64,000 nucleotides of DNA, taken from the NCBI GenBank assembly GCA_028023455.1, contig JAQFVV010001022.1:64001-128000 (forward strand), in the 5' to 3' direction. The notes below the pieces were generated by a model. It was not told the DNA's origin. It worked only from the letters and a program-made list of their open reading frames with translations, and made no database searches. Below, in pieces: positions 22,189 to 34,552 of this stretch. Origin of the DNA: Epiperipatus broadwayi (lineage: Eukaryota; Onychophora; Udeonychophora; Euonychophora; Peripatidae). The position numbers and the translations under genes are program-made. Numbering within the stretch: position 1 is the first letter of the stretch; the number at the start of each line of letters is the position of its first letter.

Positions 22189-24615
22189 ATTACACCTAAA
22201 TTAATTCAAATAAAATGTCAATTTATTATTGTTATATATCGTTATAGATTTCCCCTCATCTATAAGTTTTACACTTCATTCCCATTAACACAAAACATTT
22301 TCAAGTTCTCTTTCTTCTTCTTTTTTCCCTGTTAATGTAGATCAGGGTTTATTATTTCTATAATATAGAGCTTTTATATTTTCTTTCCCTTTTTCAATAA
22401 ATCTTTTTTTAAAATTTTATTCCTTCTTACAATCTTTGGCTGCCAACAATGAGGTAACAGATTTTTTCAGGGTACTCAAGACAATAATTAGTCTAAAAAG
22501 ATACACATTTAAACCAATGATGGAATGGTCAATTTCATTTGAATAGAATATACAAAAAAATCTTAATTTGTTCAATTAAATGGAATTGTTAAGCCCAATT
22601 TGTCATATGTATGCTTGCACATTATATATTTTCTTGAACAATAAATTATACAATTATTATTATAAAACTAACTTTAAATTCATTAATAGTAATAATAATA
22701 AAATCAAATTGTTATCAGATAAAAAATAAGCAATAAGTCTGAAAAGTAAATATTTTATAGTTAAACTTATGAATATTTCAAACTACTTGGACTATTTCAA
22801 ACATTTTATCCATTATAAAACTAAAAAAAAAAAAAAAGGGGGGGGGGCATTATTCTTTATTCACTTTATACATAAAAATGTAAATAATTTATTTCTTTAC
22901 TTATTTATTAATATACATAAATAAAACAGCTTTCTTGAATTTATTACATTTTACTTAGTATTTATTATTTGTTAACAAGCAGGACAAAGTTCACACAACC
23001 AACACCGGACCCCAATGCTATATTTTGCGATAAGCTCAAAGCTCTTCAAAACAAGGATAAGATATTATCCTCTAGATTTTTATTTATTAATACATGGAGC
23101 CTACTAGTATGGCCCACAGATTCTACATGAATATTTGACTTGAGATATCCACATTGTAGTGTATCGTAAATGAAGTAGTCTATGATGCAACATGCCAGAT
23201 TCTACTAGAGAGGCATTGATTTCACACTACATGTATCCCAGCTGATAGGGTAGCATTATTGGGCCAACCTTAAAAGGGGTGGTCGATACCAACAAAATGG
23301 AATGTATGTACTCATTTATCAACCTGTTAGTGCAGAGAATGGCTCTGGATGCATCTACCAGACCAATGTCAGCAATGGATGAGCAAACATTAACAAAGTG
23401 CATTTATTATTCATCTGTACAATTTTATTATGTCAATAAATATATTTTTAAAATAAAAATAGATAATAAAAAAAGTGAAACTTTTGCCAGGTTTATGCTG
23501 CTTTGGGGTTCCGAAAAAAAAAATAAAGAAAATTTTATTTATTAATGAGTAAGTTATAGGAGAATTAACAAATTAAGCTATAATTTAAATTTGTGTAAAA
23601 GTTTACAAATTATTTCAGTCACTCATGTGGTAAAATACATTCATGGAACTTTTTTCTTCTTTTTAGCACCATCAAGCTTTTATTACTAGTTTGAATTACT
23701 GTATATTCAAAAATTATAAATAATGTTTAAAATAAAAATAATTTATTAAAAAAAAGTATTGATAAAAAATTATTCAAATATCAGGAAGAGTTATTATACT
23801 GAATAATATTTACTTTTTTTTTTTTACAAAGTCTATAGCATTACATTCTACTCTGTAAACACACTTCTCTAGACATGACTCAATTCACTTCTTCTTTCTT
23901 TACAATTTATATTCTATTTATTTTTTAACACATTATTCTTTACAATAATGCTACAACTTATTTTATATATATTTTGAATATTTTCCATTTTTTTCTCTGA
24001 ATTTATATTATTGTATATCAAAAGATATATTTGCTATTTTTACACATTTTTTGTTTAATAAAATTTTAAACATTTTTTTAATTCCCTTTTCTTTTTTAAT
24101 TTATTAATTATTTTATATTAGAACTTATTCTCTCAACATTTTCTTAAAAGTCTATTTTTATTGTTTAGTTTTCAATCTATTTTAGCACCAGAATTTGTAA
24201 AAGCATTCATAATGCTACATCTAAGTCTATTTTGAACAAATATAAAAACAAAGCAAAATCTCTTTCTATTTACCTGCATTTTTCCAAATGTATATATATT
24301 GTAAGTTTTAAACCATACATTTATTATTTTCATGCTATTTTTCTAATTCTTAACAATATCATCTTCTTTAATCGATAATTAAATTCATAATAAAATAATA
24401 AATAGAATTATATTATTATTTAAACTAAGTGAAAAGTGCACACATCTTAATGCCTTTGTGCGCGCGTATACTTTATAAACAAAGTATAAAGTAAATAATA
24501 ATAATAAACAGTGCGTTTATTTAATTTGTGAAAACTTCATTAACTATTAATCAATTCAGTATCTAAATGTTAAAAAAAAAGTCTTTTTTAAAAACTTTAA
24601 AAGTACTTTAATAGA
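22189..24615. other. non-coding DNA; weakly gene-like patch near 23.0-23.4 kb
   Basis: An A15 run followed by G10 lies at 22823-22847. From about 22975 to 23400 base composition is visibly less AT-rich than around it, and a plus frame (23279-23545) includes ALDASTRPMSAMDEQTL before turning AT-biased. It could be an eroded exon or repeat, but I recognise nothing and do not call a gene. Confidence 0.4.
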
Positions 24616-24795
24616 TAACAAAGGCCTAACTGAAAACAACAAAAAGAACTCTTTCCACAATCTCATTATAAACAGGGAATAATGTCTTTTCTTGTCGTGG
24701 AAAGGTACTCATTATGCCCTGCATTATTAAGAGGAGATAAAGCAGTAACTGCTAGAAATATCTTTTGGCACTTACTACAACTAATTGCCAATTGT
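24616..24795. repeat. dispersed repeat X, copy 1
   Basis: Aligns in the same orientation with 48475-48640. Shared landmarks: 'ctttttccaca/ctctttccaca', 'cagggaataat', 'tccttttcttgtc', 'aaggtact', 'attat..cctgca.tattaag', 'aataaagca.taactgct', 'aaatatctttt', 'acttactacaa.ta'. The class is unknown. No coding frame. Confidence 0.75.
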
Positions 24796-26681
24796 AAAAA
24801 TAGTTGTCCAGCATAAAAGAGATAAAAGTGAACTTCTTAGTCATATATACCCACAAGCGCCATGTAAATATGAATAAGGCAAAAGAGTAATGAGAGTTTT
24901 GCATAGTAATTGCTACAATCATGCCAGAGATTTTGCATATTAATGATGGCCTAAGTAGCAAAAGTGTGTCATTTGAATTGTAACAAAGATTAGAAATTAC
25001 TGTAAAAGCTTTATCCCCACTTTTACTGTACATATTTAATTGTTCTAGAAATAATAATAATAGATTGCGGTACTGAATTTATGGATAAAAAAAATGTATA
25101 TATTAGCATATTTTTAAAAAAAATGTTTGTCATTATTTTTCAGTTGGATTTAAATAAGGAAAAAACTGCTTTTTTATGACACTCAAAATTCAATCATGAC
25201 TTATTTAAAGTGACTGTGCACTATACAAGTGTGTGCGCGCGTACATATACATATACACATAAAAGAGTATCCTAGAGTAATTAGTAATACAAGATATATT
25301 TCATCAGGTCACAAAAACATGAACAGAAAAAAGAAAGAAGTGAATCATATATATTTATAACAGAATGATATTTACATAAGAATGAATGGGGGGGGGGTGT
25401 TTGAAGTTGAAAGAAAACAAGTTAAAGCAAAAGTAATCGGAAACGATATCGCAAATGGCTAAAAATAAAATTCTTAACAATAATAAAAATAAATAAATAA
25501 GAATGAGAAAGTGATAAAATAAATTATTAGATATTTTGATTTGAAAGAGGTTTACATTACTCTGCGAAACGAGTTAAGAAAGTAAGAAAGAGATGGCAAA
25601 TGATTAAAGACTTTTTGAAAATAAAAAGATAAGTGAATTATTAATATTTTTAAAAATTATGAAAGATATTTTAAAGGGCTTTGTTTTGTTTTTTTCTACT
25701 CTTCTGTACTTCTGCATAAACGTTGTTAGACTTCGATGTTTTTTCTTGGATATAAGATGGGGGTAGTTAAAAAAAGATTTTTATGAAGAAAAAAAAACAA
25801 TAACATAATCATAAAGAAAAATACCTGAAATATTTTATTTTTGATAAAGTCATGACGTAACTTTTTTACATATTTTTCTTTTAATCTATTTAATATTATC
25901 CAAAACAATAATAATACTGATAATGATTTATTATATTCATAAAATAAAATATATATATATTTTTTAAAAAAAAGACAAATTAAAACGACAATAATATATT
26001 TCATTATTTTAAATATTAATTAAAAAAGATTATAGTAATTAGTTTTGTGAATAATAATTTTATGAGCATCAATTAATAATAACAATGCATGATAAGTTCC
26101 TATTTCAATAGAATAACCTCAGAAATTTACAAATATTTTAAAATAAGAAGGCACAATTTGAAAAAGGTTTTGCTTTTTGATACCTTTTTGAAGCACAAAA
26201 ATGCATTTGTGCTACACATCTTAAATTCAAATAAAAATTAAAAAGACTTGTAGCTTGTATATGTATCACACATGACAGCAAAGTGCATATACATTCAAAG
26301 ATTTCATAACTGGCAACCCATCATTTTGAAAGAAATAAAATACTAATAAACTTTCATGTGCATGCATATATAATTATAATATATAAATATTATTTAGAAG
26401 ATTTTCATGAACTTTATAGATGTAAATGCTGGAAATATAATGAATGAGATTTCTATGTATTTACCTAGATAAATTTCAACTACAAATGTAATTACACAAA
26501 CAACCAATTAAAACTAGCAATTTTAAACTCAAATCATGTCATCTAGTAATAATAATTTTAACAAATTTACTTTTAAACTAAAAATAAGATTACTTTTAAT
26601 TTAGTAATAGTACTAGATAGTATAAGTTTCAATAAACATCACATGATCACCACTTCTTATGCTTGTGTATAACTGTTGTTA
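24796..26681. other. AT-rich non-coding DNA
   Basis: No gene was supported. A G10 run lies at 25388-25397. Frames at 24752-25033 and 25726-26004 (minus) are AT-biased and hydrophobic with no motif. Confidence 0.55.
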
Positions 26682-27364
26682 AAACAGGCAAAACTCACTA
26701 TATGTATTGCCACACACAGCAAGCTAGAGTAATCAATGGATGCCAGAAGGCTTGTGCATAAAATCCCCATCTAGTGCATACTCATCCAATATCCCCAGAC
26801 TAGTTTCTGGCTTGTGGCCTTCAACAGTGAGGAGCCTTGGATCTGAGAGCACTGCACCTAGATGTTAGGATCTAATGCAACGCTCCAGCAGCCACCTTTT
26901 ATCTCCACTTAACTACAAAACTATGAGTCTTAAATTGAAAACACCTTAAAGTTTTCAATCCAAACCAATTAGTTTATATATTCATAAGAAGTGGTGGCTA
27001 TGGTTGTTAAATAACCAAAGACACCAAAATGTATGGGGACTGAACTAAGTTCAGACCCATATGACTATATAAGCTAATGGACTTGGATTGAAAACATTAA
27101 GGTGTTTTTAGCTTAAGACTCATAGTTTTGTAGTTAAGTGGAGATAAAATATGGCTGCTGGAGGATTGCATTAGATCCTAAGATCTAGGTGCAGTGCTCT
27201 CAGATCCGAGGCTCCTCACTGACGAAGACCACAAGCCAGAAACTAGTCTGGGGATATTGGATGAGTAGGCACTAGATGGGGATTTTATGCACAAGCCTTC
27301 TGACATCCATTGATTACTCTAGCTTGCTGTGTGTGGCAATACGTATAGTGAGTTTTGCCTGTTT
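26682..27364. mobile_element. 683-bp foldback element with 295-bp arms
   Basis: The left arm (26682-26976) and right arm (27070-27364) are reverse complements along their full length, with a 93-base loop. The ends are 'aaacaggcaaaactcac' and its complement 'gtgagttttgcctgttt'. Inside, 'tgccacacacagcaagctagagtaatcaatgg' is mirrored around 27312-27345, and further matching blocks run to 'ttttcaatccaa'. Mismatches are few (roughly 5-8% by eye). It has no coding capacity. It resembles a foldback/MITE-type DNA element, but no clear target duplication was found at the edges. The arms are much less AT-rich than the flanks, which marks it as foreign to the local sequence. Confidence 0.9.
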
Positions 27365-27604
27365 AGTATAAGATTCAAAGGGCAGATGAATATATTTTAT
27401 ACTGTAAAATCTGAATGACCACAAGTTCATATATTTTACCAAGTAAACAACTATCTTTCATAAAGTTATACACATTAATTAGAAGTTTCTCAAAAAGACC
27501 TCCTAGTTAAAAACATTGAAAATGAAAATTCTGTTTACTTATGAAAAATATTTAGGAAATTGCGTTGTTTTTTTTAGTTTTTACTCAAATAAAGTATATA
27601 TATA

Positions 27605-27715
27605 ATATAAATAAAATGTTTGTTAATTAAAAACTAATGTAATAAAAATAATAAATATAATGGTAATTAACTATAAATTGGTTAATTACCATTATATTTG
27701 TTATTTTTATTGTTT
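27605..27715. repeat. inverted repeat carrying a Penelope-type tail
   Basis: 'aataaaaataataaatataatggtaattaac' (27641-27671) is mirrored at 27680-27710. The block with 'aaaatgt...gttaattaaaaact' just upstream is the reverse complement of the tail at 14500-14570 of the Penelope copy, so this looks like two head-to-head terminal fragments. Confidence 0.6.
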
Positions 27716-27791
27716 TATATATATATAGTATTATTTCTGGGAACTTCCATGTAATAAAAATATAATAGATAAATAGTTGATGTTTCAGTAT

Positions 27792-29797
27792 TGTAACGGA
27801 ATATAATATCCCGTCACATTATTTTAAAATTAAAATAAAAGACCATAAATAAAAATTGATTTATTAAAAAAAAAAAAAAAATTTAAAAACTGTTTAACGT
27901 ATATATAGATCGCATGATGGACAACTTTAAAAACTTTTAAAAAATAAAAATATTTGAAAGTAATTTTTTTTGTAAAAAGTAAAGATATAAAGATTGATAT
28001 TTTAAAAATAGAAATAAAGTTGATTTCTATAGTCTTAGTAAATGGAAATGATTGTCTTATTAATTAAATGATTGTTCAAAAGCAAACTACCTCGTGAGGC
28101 ATGTAAAATAAATTAAATGGTTAGATAAAAGAATACAAAGGAATTAAATGACCAATCCAAACACGAAAATGACAGCATGGACCATAACTGAAACACGAAT
28201 GGATTAGTGACGTCTTGCTCATTGAATCTCAAGATCTCATGATAAGAGACTAATAAAAATATAAAAGCCAAATTATTATTATAATTGTTATCTGAGAGCT
28301 GACTATGAATATGTCGTTATAACTAGCTATATTGCAGATTTTCACGATGTGGAAGTCTGCAATAAAATTAGATTTCCCGGACAACCAGCTGAGACCTCCC
28401 TATGCCAGTTAGGGACCAAAAAGGAATGGCAAGTGGCGGCTTCGTTTTTAAAAAGGAAGAACAAACAATCTATATAAGTGATCACGAAGATGGACCTCAG
28501 AATCTGTAAAGTATAAACTTTTGCCAATTGAACTTTCTTTTAAATAATTACTGCATAACGTCAATAAGTAATCAATCCAAAAAAAAAAGTAATATAAATG
28601 AATGTACTCTTATCTGACCAAGAATAGAACTCTAAATCAATTATAAATATTTGTTTTTATATACGTTTGCTATTTCAATCATTTCCATTTTTTTAATTTA
28701 ATTATTTATGTTTGTGTTTAACTAGGTTATTTATTTCTATCTGTTAAATAAAATGTATTAAATTAAAGTTGGGTGTAGATAGCTGCATGGATAAAGAGTA
28801 ATAACTGTTTAAATTCGTTTATGTTTAATTTAAAGGATTTTAGTGTCAGGTTATTTGTTTCGTAGTTGGGGCAATGCTTGTGGAAGGATATATGGGTGTT
28901 TATATTAATGTAATGTGAAGCATGTTTAGCATACAGGGCAACATGCCCAACTGAATGCATGACCCCAAAGAGGCAGTCATATCGTTGAAATGGTGGCAGA
29001 TGTATTTCCTGCGCCATTGACCCCTTCTAGCTCTATGGACAGGGATTTATAAGACGGCAGAAAGATCGCTTTCCCCCATACGTAGCACTCTTTAAAATAA
29101 AAAAAAATTATATACATGATTCCTTAGTCTAACAGATGCCCTTTCCTGATCTAGACATGGATCATTTCCTTCAAATAATATCATGCCGTCAAATGCCCAT
29201 TCCTGTCGGCATGGTTTTATGCTAGCATCTTCATATTGCATTAGTTGCAAATATATATCTGGAAGCTGACATTGGGTTGGCTACGAAATTTTAGTCTGAG
29301 ACTGAATGAATGTTTTGATAAGTTTTAAGTGAAAAAAAATCTATGTAGACTATCTATGCTCGTCATGCTAAAGTAAAATATAATTTAAATATCCATCTGT
29401 GCGATCTATTGAAAATAGTAATTTAAATTTTAAAAAAAATATTAATGTTAAAACCTAAAAATAAATTTATTCCTCAATTTTAAATGTGCGTTAATAAAAA
29501 TCTATTTGTGTGTTAATTACTGGCAGTGGCTTATTTTATTTTATTGTTATAAATATTTAATATATATACTTTGAGAATAGAAATCTATTGAAACTTATAA
29601 ATGTTTAAAATCTCTGCTACTCTATGAGCTAGTGACCTTGGGCAAACAATCGGAATCCAAATATATAAATTAAATTAAAAAAAGTTTTTTTTTAAACTTA
29701 ACGTACCTGCCTACTATATAAATTTTCTAGATTCAAATGCCTAGTGGCGCCCTGTAGTGCAGATTACGTGAAGTCTCCTTTCCCCCGATCGTTAAAA
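27792..29797 (+). mobile_element. candidate long 5' LTR (about 2.0 kb)
   Basis: The segment ends directly at a tRNA-Lys-type primer binding site (29798). A TG start (tgtaacgg) at 27792 is a plausible left edge, though I could not find a second copy to prove the boundary. It contains TATA-like boxes ('atataaaag' near 28258; 'ctatataag' near 28469) and poly(A)-signal-like AATAAA-type motifs. No ORF of note: minus frames 28342-28527 and 28763-29017 have no motif. Without a matching 3' LTR, the LTR call rests on the PBS alone. Confidence 0.4.
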
Positions 29798-29815
29798 TGG
29801 CGCCCAACGTGGGGC
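29798..29815 (+). promoter_or_regulatory. retroelement primer binding site, tRNA-Lys type
   Basis: TGGCGCCCAACGTGGGGC is the 18-base complement of the 3' end of the tRNA-Lys1,2 type used as primer by several retroelements. The next four bases (gcca) make the site part of a palindrome in which TGGCGCCC faces GGGCGCCA. A further TGGCGCCC lies about 56 bases upstream. Confidence 0.7.
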
Positions 29816-31941
29816 GCCAAAAACATAACCATGTACCGGTCGAAACCCACCACCACCGCAAGTCAAATCGGATTCCAACTCAGCTGAACCAAAACTGAAT
29901 TTAAACCCAACTTAACAGCTCAGATAGCAGAAATCGACGGCACAGTGCTATGCGCCAAGAACTAGTTCAACGGTTGGTGAGGACTAGAGACCCTTGCACT
30001 GACACGAATATCTAGTAATTAATTACTTTGAATACTTTTTAAATCAAATCATATGTATGTTCGGGTTGCCAACACAGATAGCGGGTATGAACATTTAAAT
30101 AATTATAAAAAGAATGATGAACTAAGAAACCAAGTATGTTAGAAAATATTTAATAATAATAATAATTTGTTTTGTTCAATAAAATATAGATTGCATTAGT
30201 TACCTCTAGTCTTTAAAAGAATTTATAAATATAATAAGAGTGGCGGTCCTTATCATATGCCAACAAGTATTACACAACATGGGATTCTATGTCTATGCCC
30301 CCAATGAGAAATATAAAGGCAGATAAAGGTATTCATTAAGAACGGAAATGATTGTTCTAATTTTATTACGGTGGAATGTGAGATTTATTTTCACATTCGG
30401 AAATTATTCATGAAGAGCAAAACGTATTTTAAGGCATAACTTTAATCTTGATTTGAAAACTGATTTAAACTAAATAATATATTTGAGAATTTGTTCGACT
30501 TTAATTTAAATCACTTCACAACGAATTACGAGCATGGAGCGGGTTTTACCGGAACAAAAATGCAACGGTACTGGCGGCTTACGAGGCAGAGAGTAAAATT
30601 GAAATACGATCGCTAGTCGATGATCGAAGTCCTATGGCGGCTTGCATCTAACAAGTCTTACGCCCTTTGACTAATGAATAGGAAAGGAAGTACTTTCTTC
30701 CTTGAGAAATTTAAATAAGAGAATATGATCACTGACCAGCCTAACGGAGCGGAAGATTGCCCTGCGTCAGCAACGTTTGATGATGATGACTTGATAGTCA
30801 TCGTTGAAAAATAAAACCCATGTAGAATGCTCTACGTGATGACTTGACCAATTAATTAAAGTCAAACGAGCTTTTATCGAACTATTTTAAAACATTTATA
30901 AACTATATTAATTATGCCCTAATATCGTGCCCTTCCTGAATATTAATATAAAATAACAAAAGTTGAATTGACATATATTTAACCCTTTATCGACCCTTTT
31001 GCAAAAACATTTTAAATATATATATATATAGATAAATAAATCAACATTAGTGAAGCAAGAAAATACCATTTTAACATTATACGAATATATATAAACACTT
31101 GTAACTTAGGAGCTGGGGACATAGGTGAAAAACGGAGCTAATAGTTTATTATTAGCCAATTATAAAAATAATAAACATGTAATATTTTCTTTCGACTCGA
31201 TGATTAATAGAACTTTCAAATTTAGTTCTAATGGGCGAGAATTACTATTTGAAATTAATATTATAATATTTGCATGAGGCAAATAGAACAGAGGAGCTCA
31301 TCGAGTTGAAAGATTATTGGCATATAATTTTTAAATAGCATTAATAAATCACACGATAAATACATATATATATATATAATATGTTAAACGAACCGCCAGG
31401 TAAGAAAAGAAAAGGTTTAAAGACTAGAGATTGAAAGAATTACAATATAAATTTATAGTAGCATTTTATAAAGATTTTTACATTAAATAATAAAGAGCTC
31501 TTAAATAGGAGGAGTGTAAAATAAAGTTCGAACTGGCCAGAAAGTTTAACGTTCATTATAGAAATATATTACCCCTTCCGCTGGTCCTTAAGTTACACCT
31601 CCAAGTTGTTGAAAACGTAGGCATTATTTGTTGACTACTGGAACAGTATTTTAGTAGCTTTCATAATTTTAGCAGAATGATCGGTCCGGAAAAAGGTTCA
31701 GCAGCCCCATTGAAGATTTCTCAGGACTTTAGGAACTGTAGCCAGATTCCTGATGTTCTAGCCCTCTATCATGATGAAATACAAATTAATATGCACAGAG
31801 TTCACTGCACTACTCTACAACAAAGCTAGCTTTTTTTCTTTACTTTTCAGGGCTATATATCTACTGTTCACTGATGCCTCCGGCTAGCGCTCATTTTATT
31901 ATCAATCTGTTTTTTTTTTTATAATTAGTTGTTTTCAGAAA
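29816..31941 (+). mobile_element. decayed interior of the LTR element
   Basis: Following the PBS, an ATG at 29831 opens a frame (MYRSKPTTTASQIGFQLS) that stops at 29885-29887. It then reads on in the same frame for about 25 residues between stops (TEFKPNLTAQIAEIDGTVLC), which could be eroded gag. No protease, RT or integrase motif is visible. Further right (30.5-31.8 kb) the sequence stays less AT-rich than typical, with patches such as 30520-30790, but no domain is recognisable. A 15-base inverted repeat ('ctttcgactcgatga') spans 31190-31312. The right boundary is unknown. Confidence 0.35.
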
Positions 31942-32115
31942 CATTCCTTCGATAAGGCTTTCAAACTAATTTTTTGAATTCCTTTCCTAATTAGAAAATG
32001 AATTCTTAAAGTCTGAAATGATTTTAATTAAAAATTGAATTCTTATCTTTTTTTTATTAATAAAACTTTACTGTTGTTTTTGAGAATTTGAAAGCCTTTG
32101 GAAGGAATGTAGCTT
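31940..32115. repeat. short inverted repeat, about 24-bp arms
   Basis: 'acattccttcgataaggctttcaaa' (about 31942-31966) is mirrored, with about three differences, by 'tttgaaagcctttggaagga' followed by 'atgt' near 32088-32112. The spacer is ~120 bases and AT-rich. It may be the terminal repeats of a small MITE, but I see no target duplication. Confidence 0.55.
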
Positions 32116-32399
32116 TTAATCGCAAAACTTTACAAATTATTTAAAAGTAAAAAAAACAAGTATTCCCGACGCAATGAAACTTTCGAACAATTATATATAT
32201 TTAATATTTACAAACATATATACGCACAATCCAGGCAATTTAATATATGTAAATTCATGAACATTTTATCATGAATTTATTTAGAGAATTGATCCAATTT
32301 AAACTAAACTAATTAATTTTACTACGTATTTGAAACAAGTTATTCATTATGGAAATTAGCGTGGATTGAACGTATAAAGCCCCATTGCATCGGAAATTT

Positions 32400-32498
32400 A
32401 AGGTTAGTATTAGGGTAAATAACATGAAGCTAGGATCGAACTCAGATCCGACTGCTTCAGTATAATAACAATTACTATCCTCAGAGCTCCTTTGTTAT
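32400..32498 (-). repeat. tRNA-like SINE fragment (minus)
   Basis: On the minus strand 'gagttcgatcc' (B-box-like; plus 'ggatcgaactc' near 32433) lies downstream of 'ggagctctgagga', which is A-box-like. This matches a tRNA-derived head. The 'agctctgagga' part also recurs next to the sibling Penelope copy (48417-48428). Confidence 0.4.
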
Positions 32499-32499
32499 T

Positions 32500-33115
32500 T
32501 TCTCCTCATTCTCAAATTCTATTGGTTGAGAAGTTTTCAAAATATTTTTTCTTCCAATAACTTTTTCCAAATATTGTTAATTTTTTTAAATTCACACTTT
32601 TCATTTTTGCTCTTAGACCTTTTAAAATCTCTATAGATTCTCTTAGCAGTTTCTGACCATATTGCTCAATTTTTGCCAGAATATGTGTTTAATAAAATTG
32701 ATGTCATGGTTAGTTAATTTAATATATGGATAAATGACTAATGAATTAGATTTTTCTCTAACTGCCAAAGTGTGTTCCTTCTTTTTCGTGTTTATTCTAT
32801 GATTGATCTGTCCAATATATGAATGTAAACAAACTCCAGTGGAATTTCATATACACCCATGATACTCCAAAGAAATTTTATTTTTAGGGCATAGAAATAC
32901 TTTATTAATTTTTTTAAATGTAGTACAAAATTATTGTGGATATTATTTTTCTTTAAAACATTACCAATTTTATCAGTTACTCCTTTTATATATGGCACAA
33001 CGGTCTTAATTTTTGAACTATCAAAATCTTTTTTCTTATTATATAAAAAAAGCCCTATTAATAATCCTGTGATCAAAACTATTATGAAGAAGCATTTTTT
33101 TAGTAGCAAATCTTA
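32500..33115 (-). pseudogene. Penelope-like element endonuclease-end relic, minus strand
   Basis: The 105-codon frame (33109-32792) shows VVPYIKGVTDKIGNVLKKNNI (the 'PYIkG' block), then a corrupted VYEIPLEFVYIHILDRSI. That matches the family's 'gVYkI-C-CG-YIG-T-RSi' GIY-YIG start with its Cys and Gly residues lost. From 32790 to 32500 the minus strand continues with the C-terminal helix region (KIEQYGQ..L.RE...I.K), clearer in the sibling at 48130-48354. The truncated RT lies to the right and is not recognisable. Dead. Confidence 0.75.
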
Positions 33116-33187
33116 GTTTCACCTTCCTTCACTTCACACCTACCCTCATTCTCTAGTTTAAACCCTAGTCCTATTGCAATGTGTGTG

Positions 33188-33320
33188 ATATACACACATG
33201 CAAAGCAGTTATTATATATATATATATATATGGTTATTAGGGATAGGCGAGTTATATACACACATGCAAAGCAGTTATTATATATATATATATATATGGT
33301 TATTAGGGATAGGCGAGTTA
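33188..33320. repeat. two 66-bp tandem units
   Basis: 'tacacacatgcaaagcagtt' starts at 33191 and again at 33257. Each unit contains (TA)n and 'ggttattagggataggcga'. Near-identical copies. Confidence 0.92.
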
Positions 33321-33684
33321 ATAATCTAAAGGAATGATAAAGTGATTAATTTAATTTATCTTTAAATGTATGGTTGCATATGGATGTATGGACAAAAACA
33401 TATCAAGGTATGCCGAGACTAAATATATATTTCAATATTATCTTTAAGACAAATATTCAATAATATTATTTTGCTCTCTTATTTTAAATATTTAAAAGAT
33501 CACACCACAAATTTTGTTTATTAGAAAGTTAAATGAGGGTTGGAAAGCTGAGCAATAGTAGTCACTAATGCAATCCCATAGGGATACATTAGTGGCTTAA
33601 ATAATTCGCTAGTAAAAATGATAACATTTTGGCAAGTTGCAGAAGTTATCAATAAAGAAATAGACTTTAAGCATTTTCTTTAAA

Positions 33685-34175
33685 CAGGGTGGGCAATTGT
33701 TTTAGCTTGGGGGGTGCAGAGGTTGGTGGAGGGCCATATCAGAGGCCACTTTGTGGTAGAAAAGGTTAGCAGAGGGCCACACCTTTTTTCATGACAAAAT
33801 AAACACACTGCTTTATTCCCTGTATTAGCAAAGAAATATTTATTTGTCCATTCTTCATTAAACACACAACATTCATCACCGATTTTACATTTTTTTGGAA
33901 GGTTCATGGTTTCACTAAAGTTGGAAATGTATATATTTGCTAATGCAAAGACAAAATTGAAATTAATCAGATCAACTTGAAAAGCACTACACATCGAATC
34001 TATACTGTGCATGTGTATTGAGGTGGCCATCCTAATGGAAAATATGAAACAAATCTTGAGTCGCACGTGGGAAGGAAATCTGAGTTCAAGGTTGACTTTT
34101 CTGATTGTTTTGGTGGGCCACATAAAAACTCTTAATGAGCTGCATGTGGCCCTTAGCCACTATTTGTCCACCCCT
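33685..34175 (-). mobile_element. non-autonomous hAT element, copy 2 (about 491 bp)
   Basis: The left end is 'cagggtgggcaattg' and the right end 'ttgtccacccct', the inverted TIR of the CAGGGGTGGGCAA type. Flanks 'tctttaaa' and 'actttata' are a possible 8-bp target duplication (6/8). The minus frame (34123-33680) preserves the transposase start better than copy 1: MNLPKKCKIGDECCVFNEEW, then TNKYFFANTGNKAVCLFC, the beginning of the hAT BED-finger protein. It then joins HEKRCGPLLTF at the same place as copy 1 (CQEKKCGPPLTF). The shared junction means both descend from one internally deleted master. Confidence 0.8.
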
Positions 34176-34552
34176 ACTTTATAGCATTTTAAAAATCTTA
34201 TTTTGTAAAACTGTAACAAAAGAATTAATGTAGTCAGGATATCTGCAAATAATGTAACAAAAGTAAATGTACTTGAGGCATCCTGCTGCAGCTTTTAGAT
34301 AGTAAAGTAGATAATAAACACATCAGGTATAGTGGTAGAAAATATGTTAATGGATTATTTCACCACAAGGTAAGCCAGAATGGGAGATTAAATTTTGTAC
34401 TTGGCGAATACATATATAGAGCAGGAATTTGGAAAGATATAATATAGTTAGATAAACAGGACTTTATGAGTTTGAAACTGAAATGGCAGAATGGAGATAG
34501 GCAAAGGCTATTTTCCTACCCAGAGAATGGTTATCCTGTAGCTTGATACTAC

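Noticed and set aside
23279-23545. 88-codon plus frame in a less AT-rich patch
   Set aside because: Only the first part looks coding-like. The rest decays to AT-rich codons, and no family or convincing splice boundary is visible.
25726-26004. 92-codon minus frame with apparent membrane segments
   Set aside because: Low-complexity Phe/Ile/Lys/Tyr run from T/A-rich DNA with no start context, motif or conserved feature.
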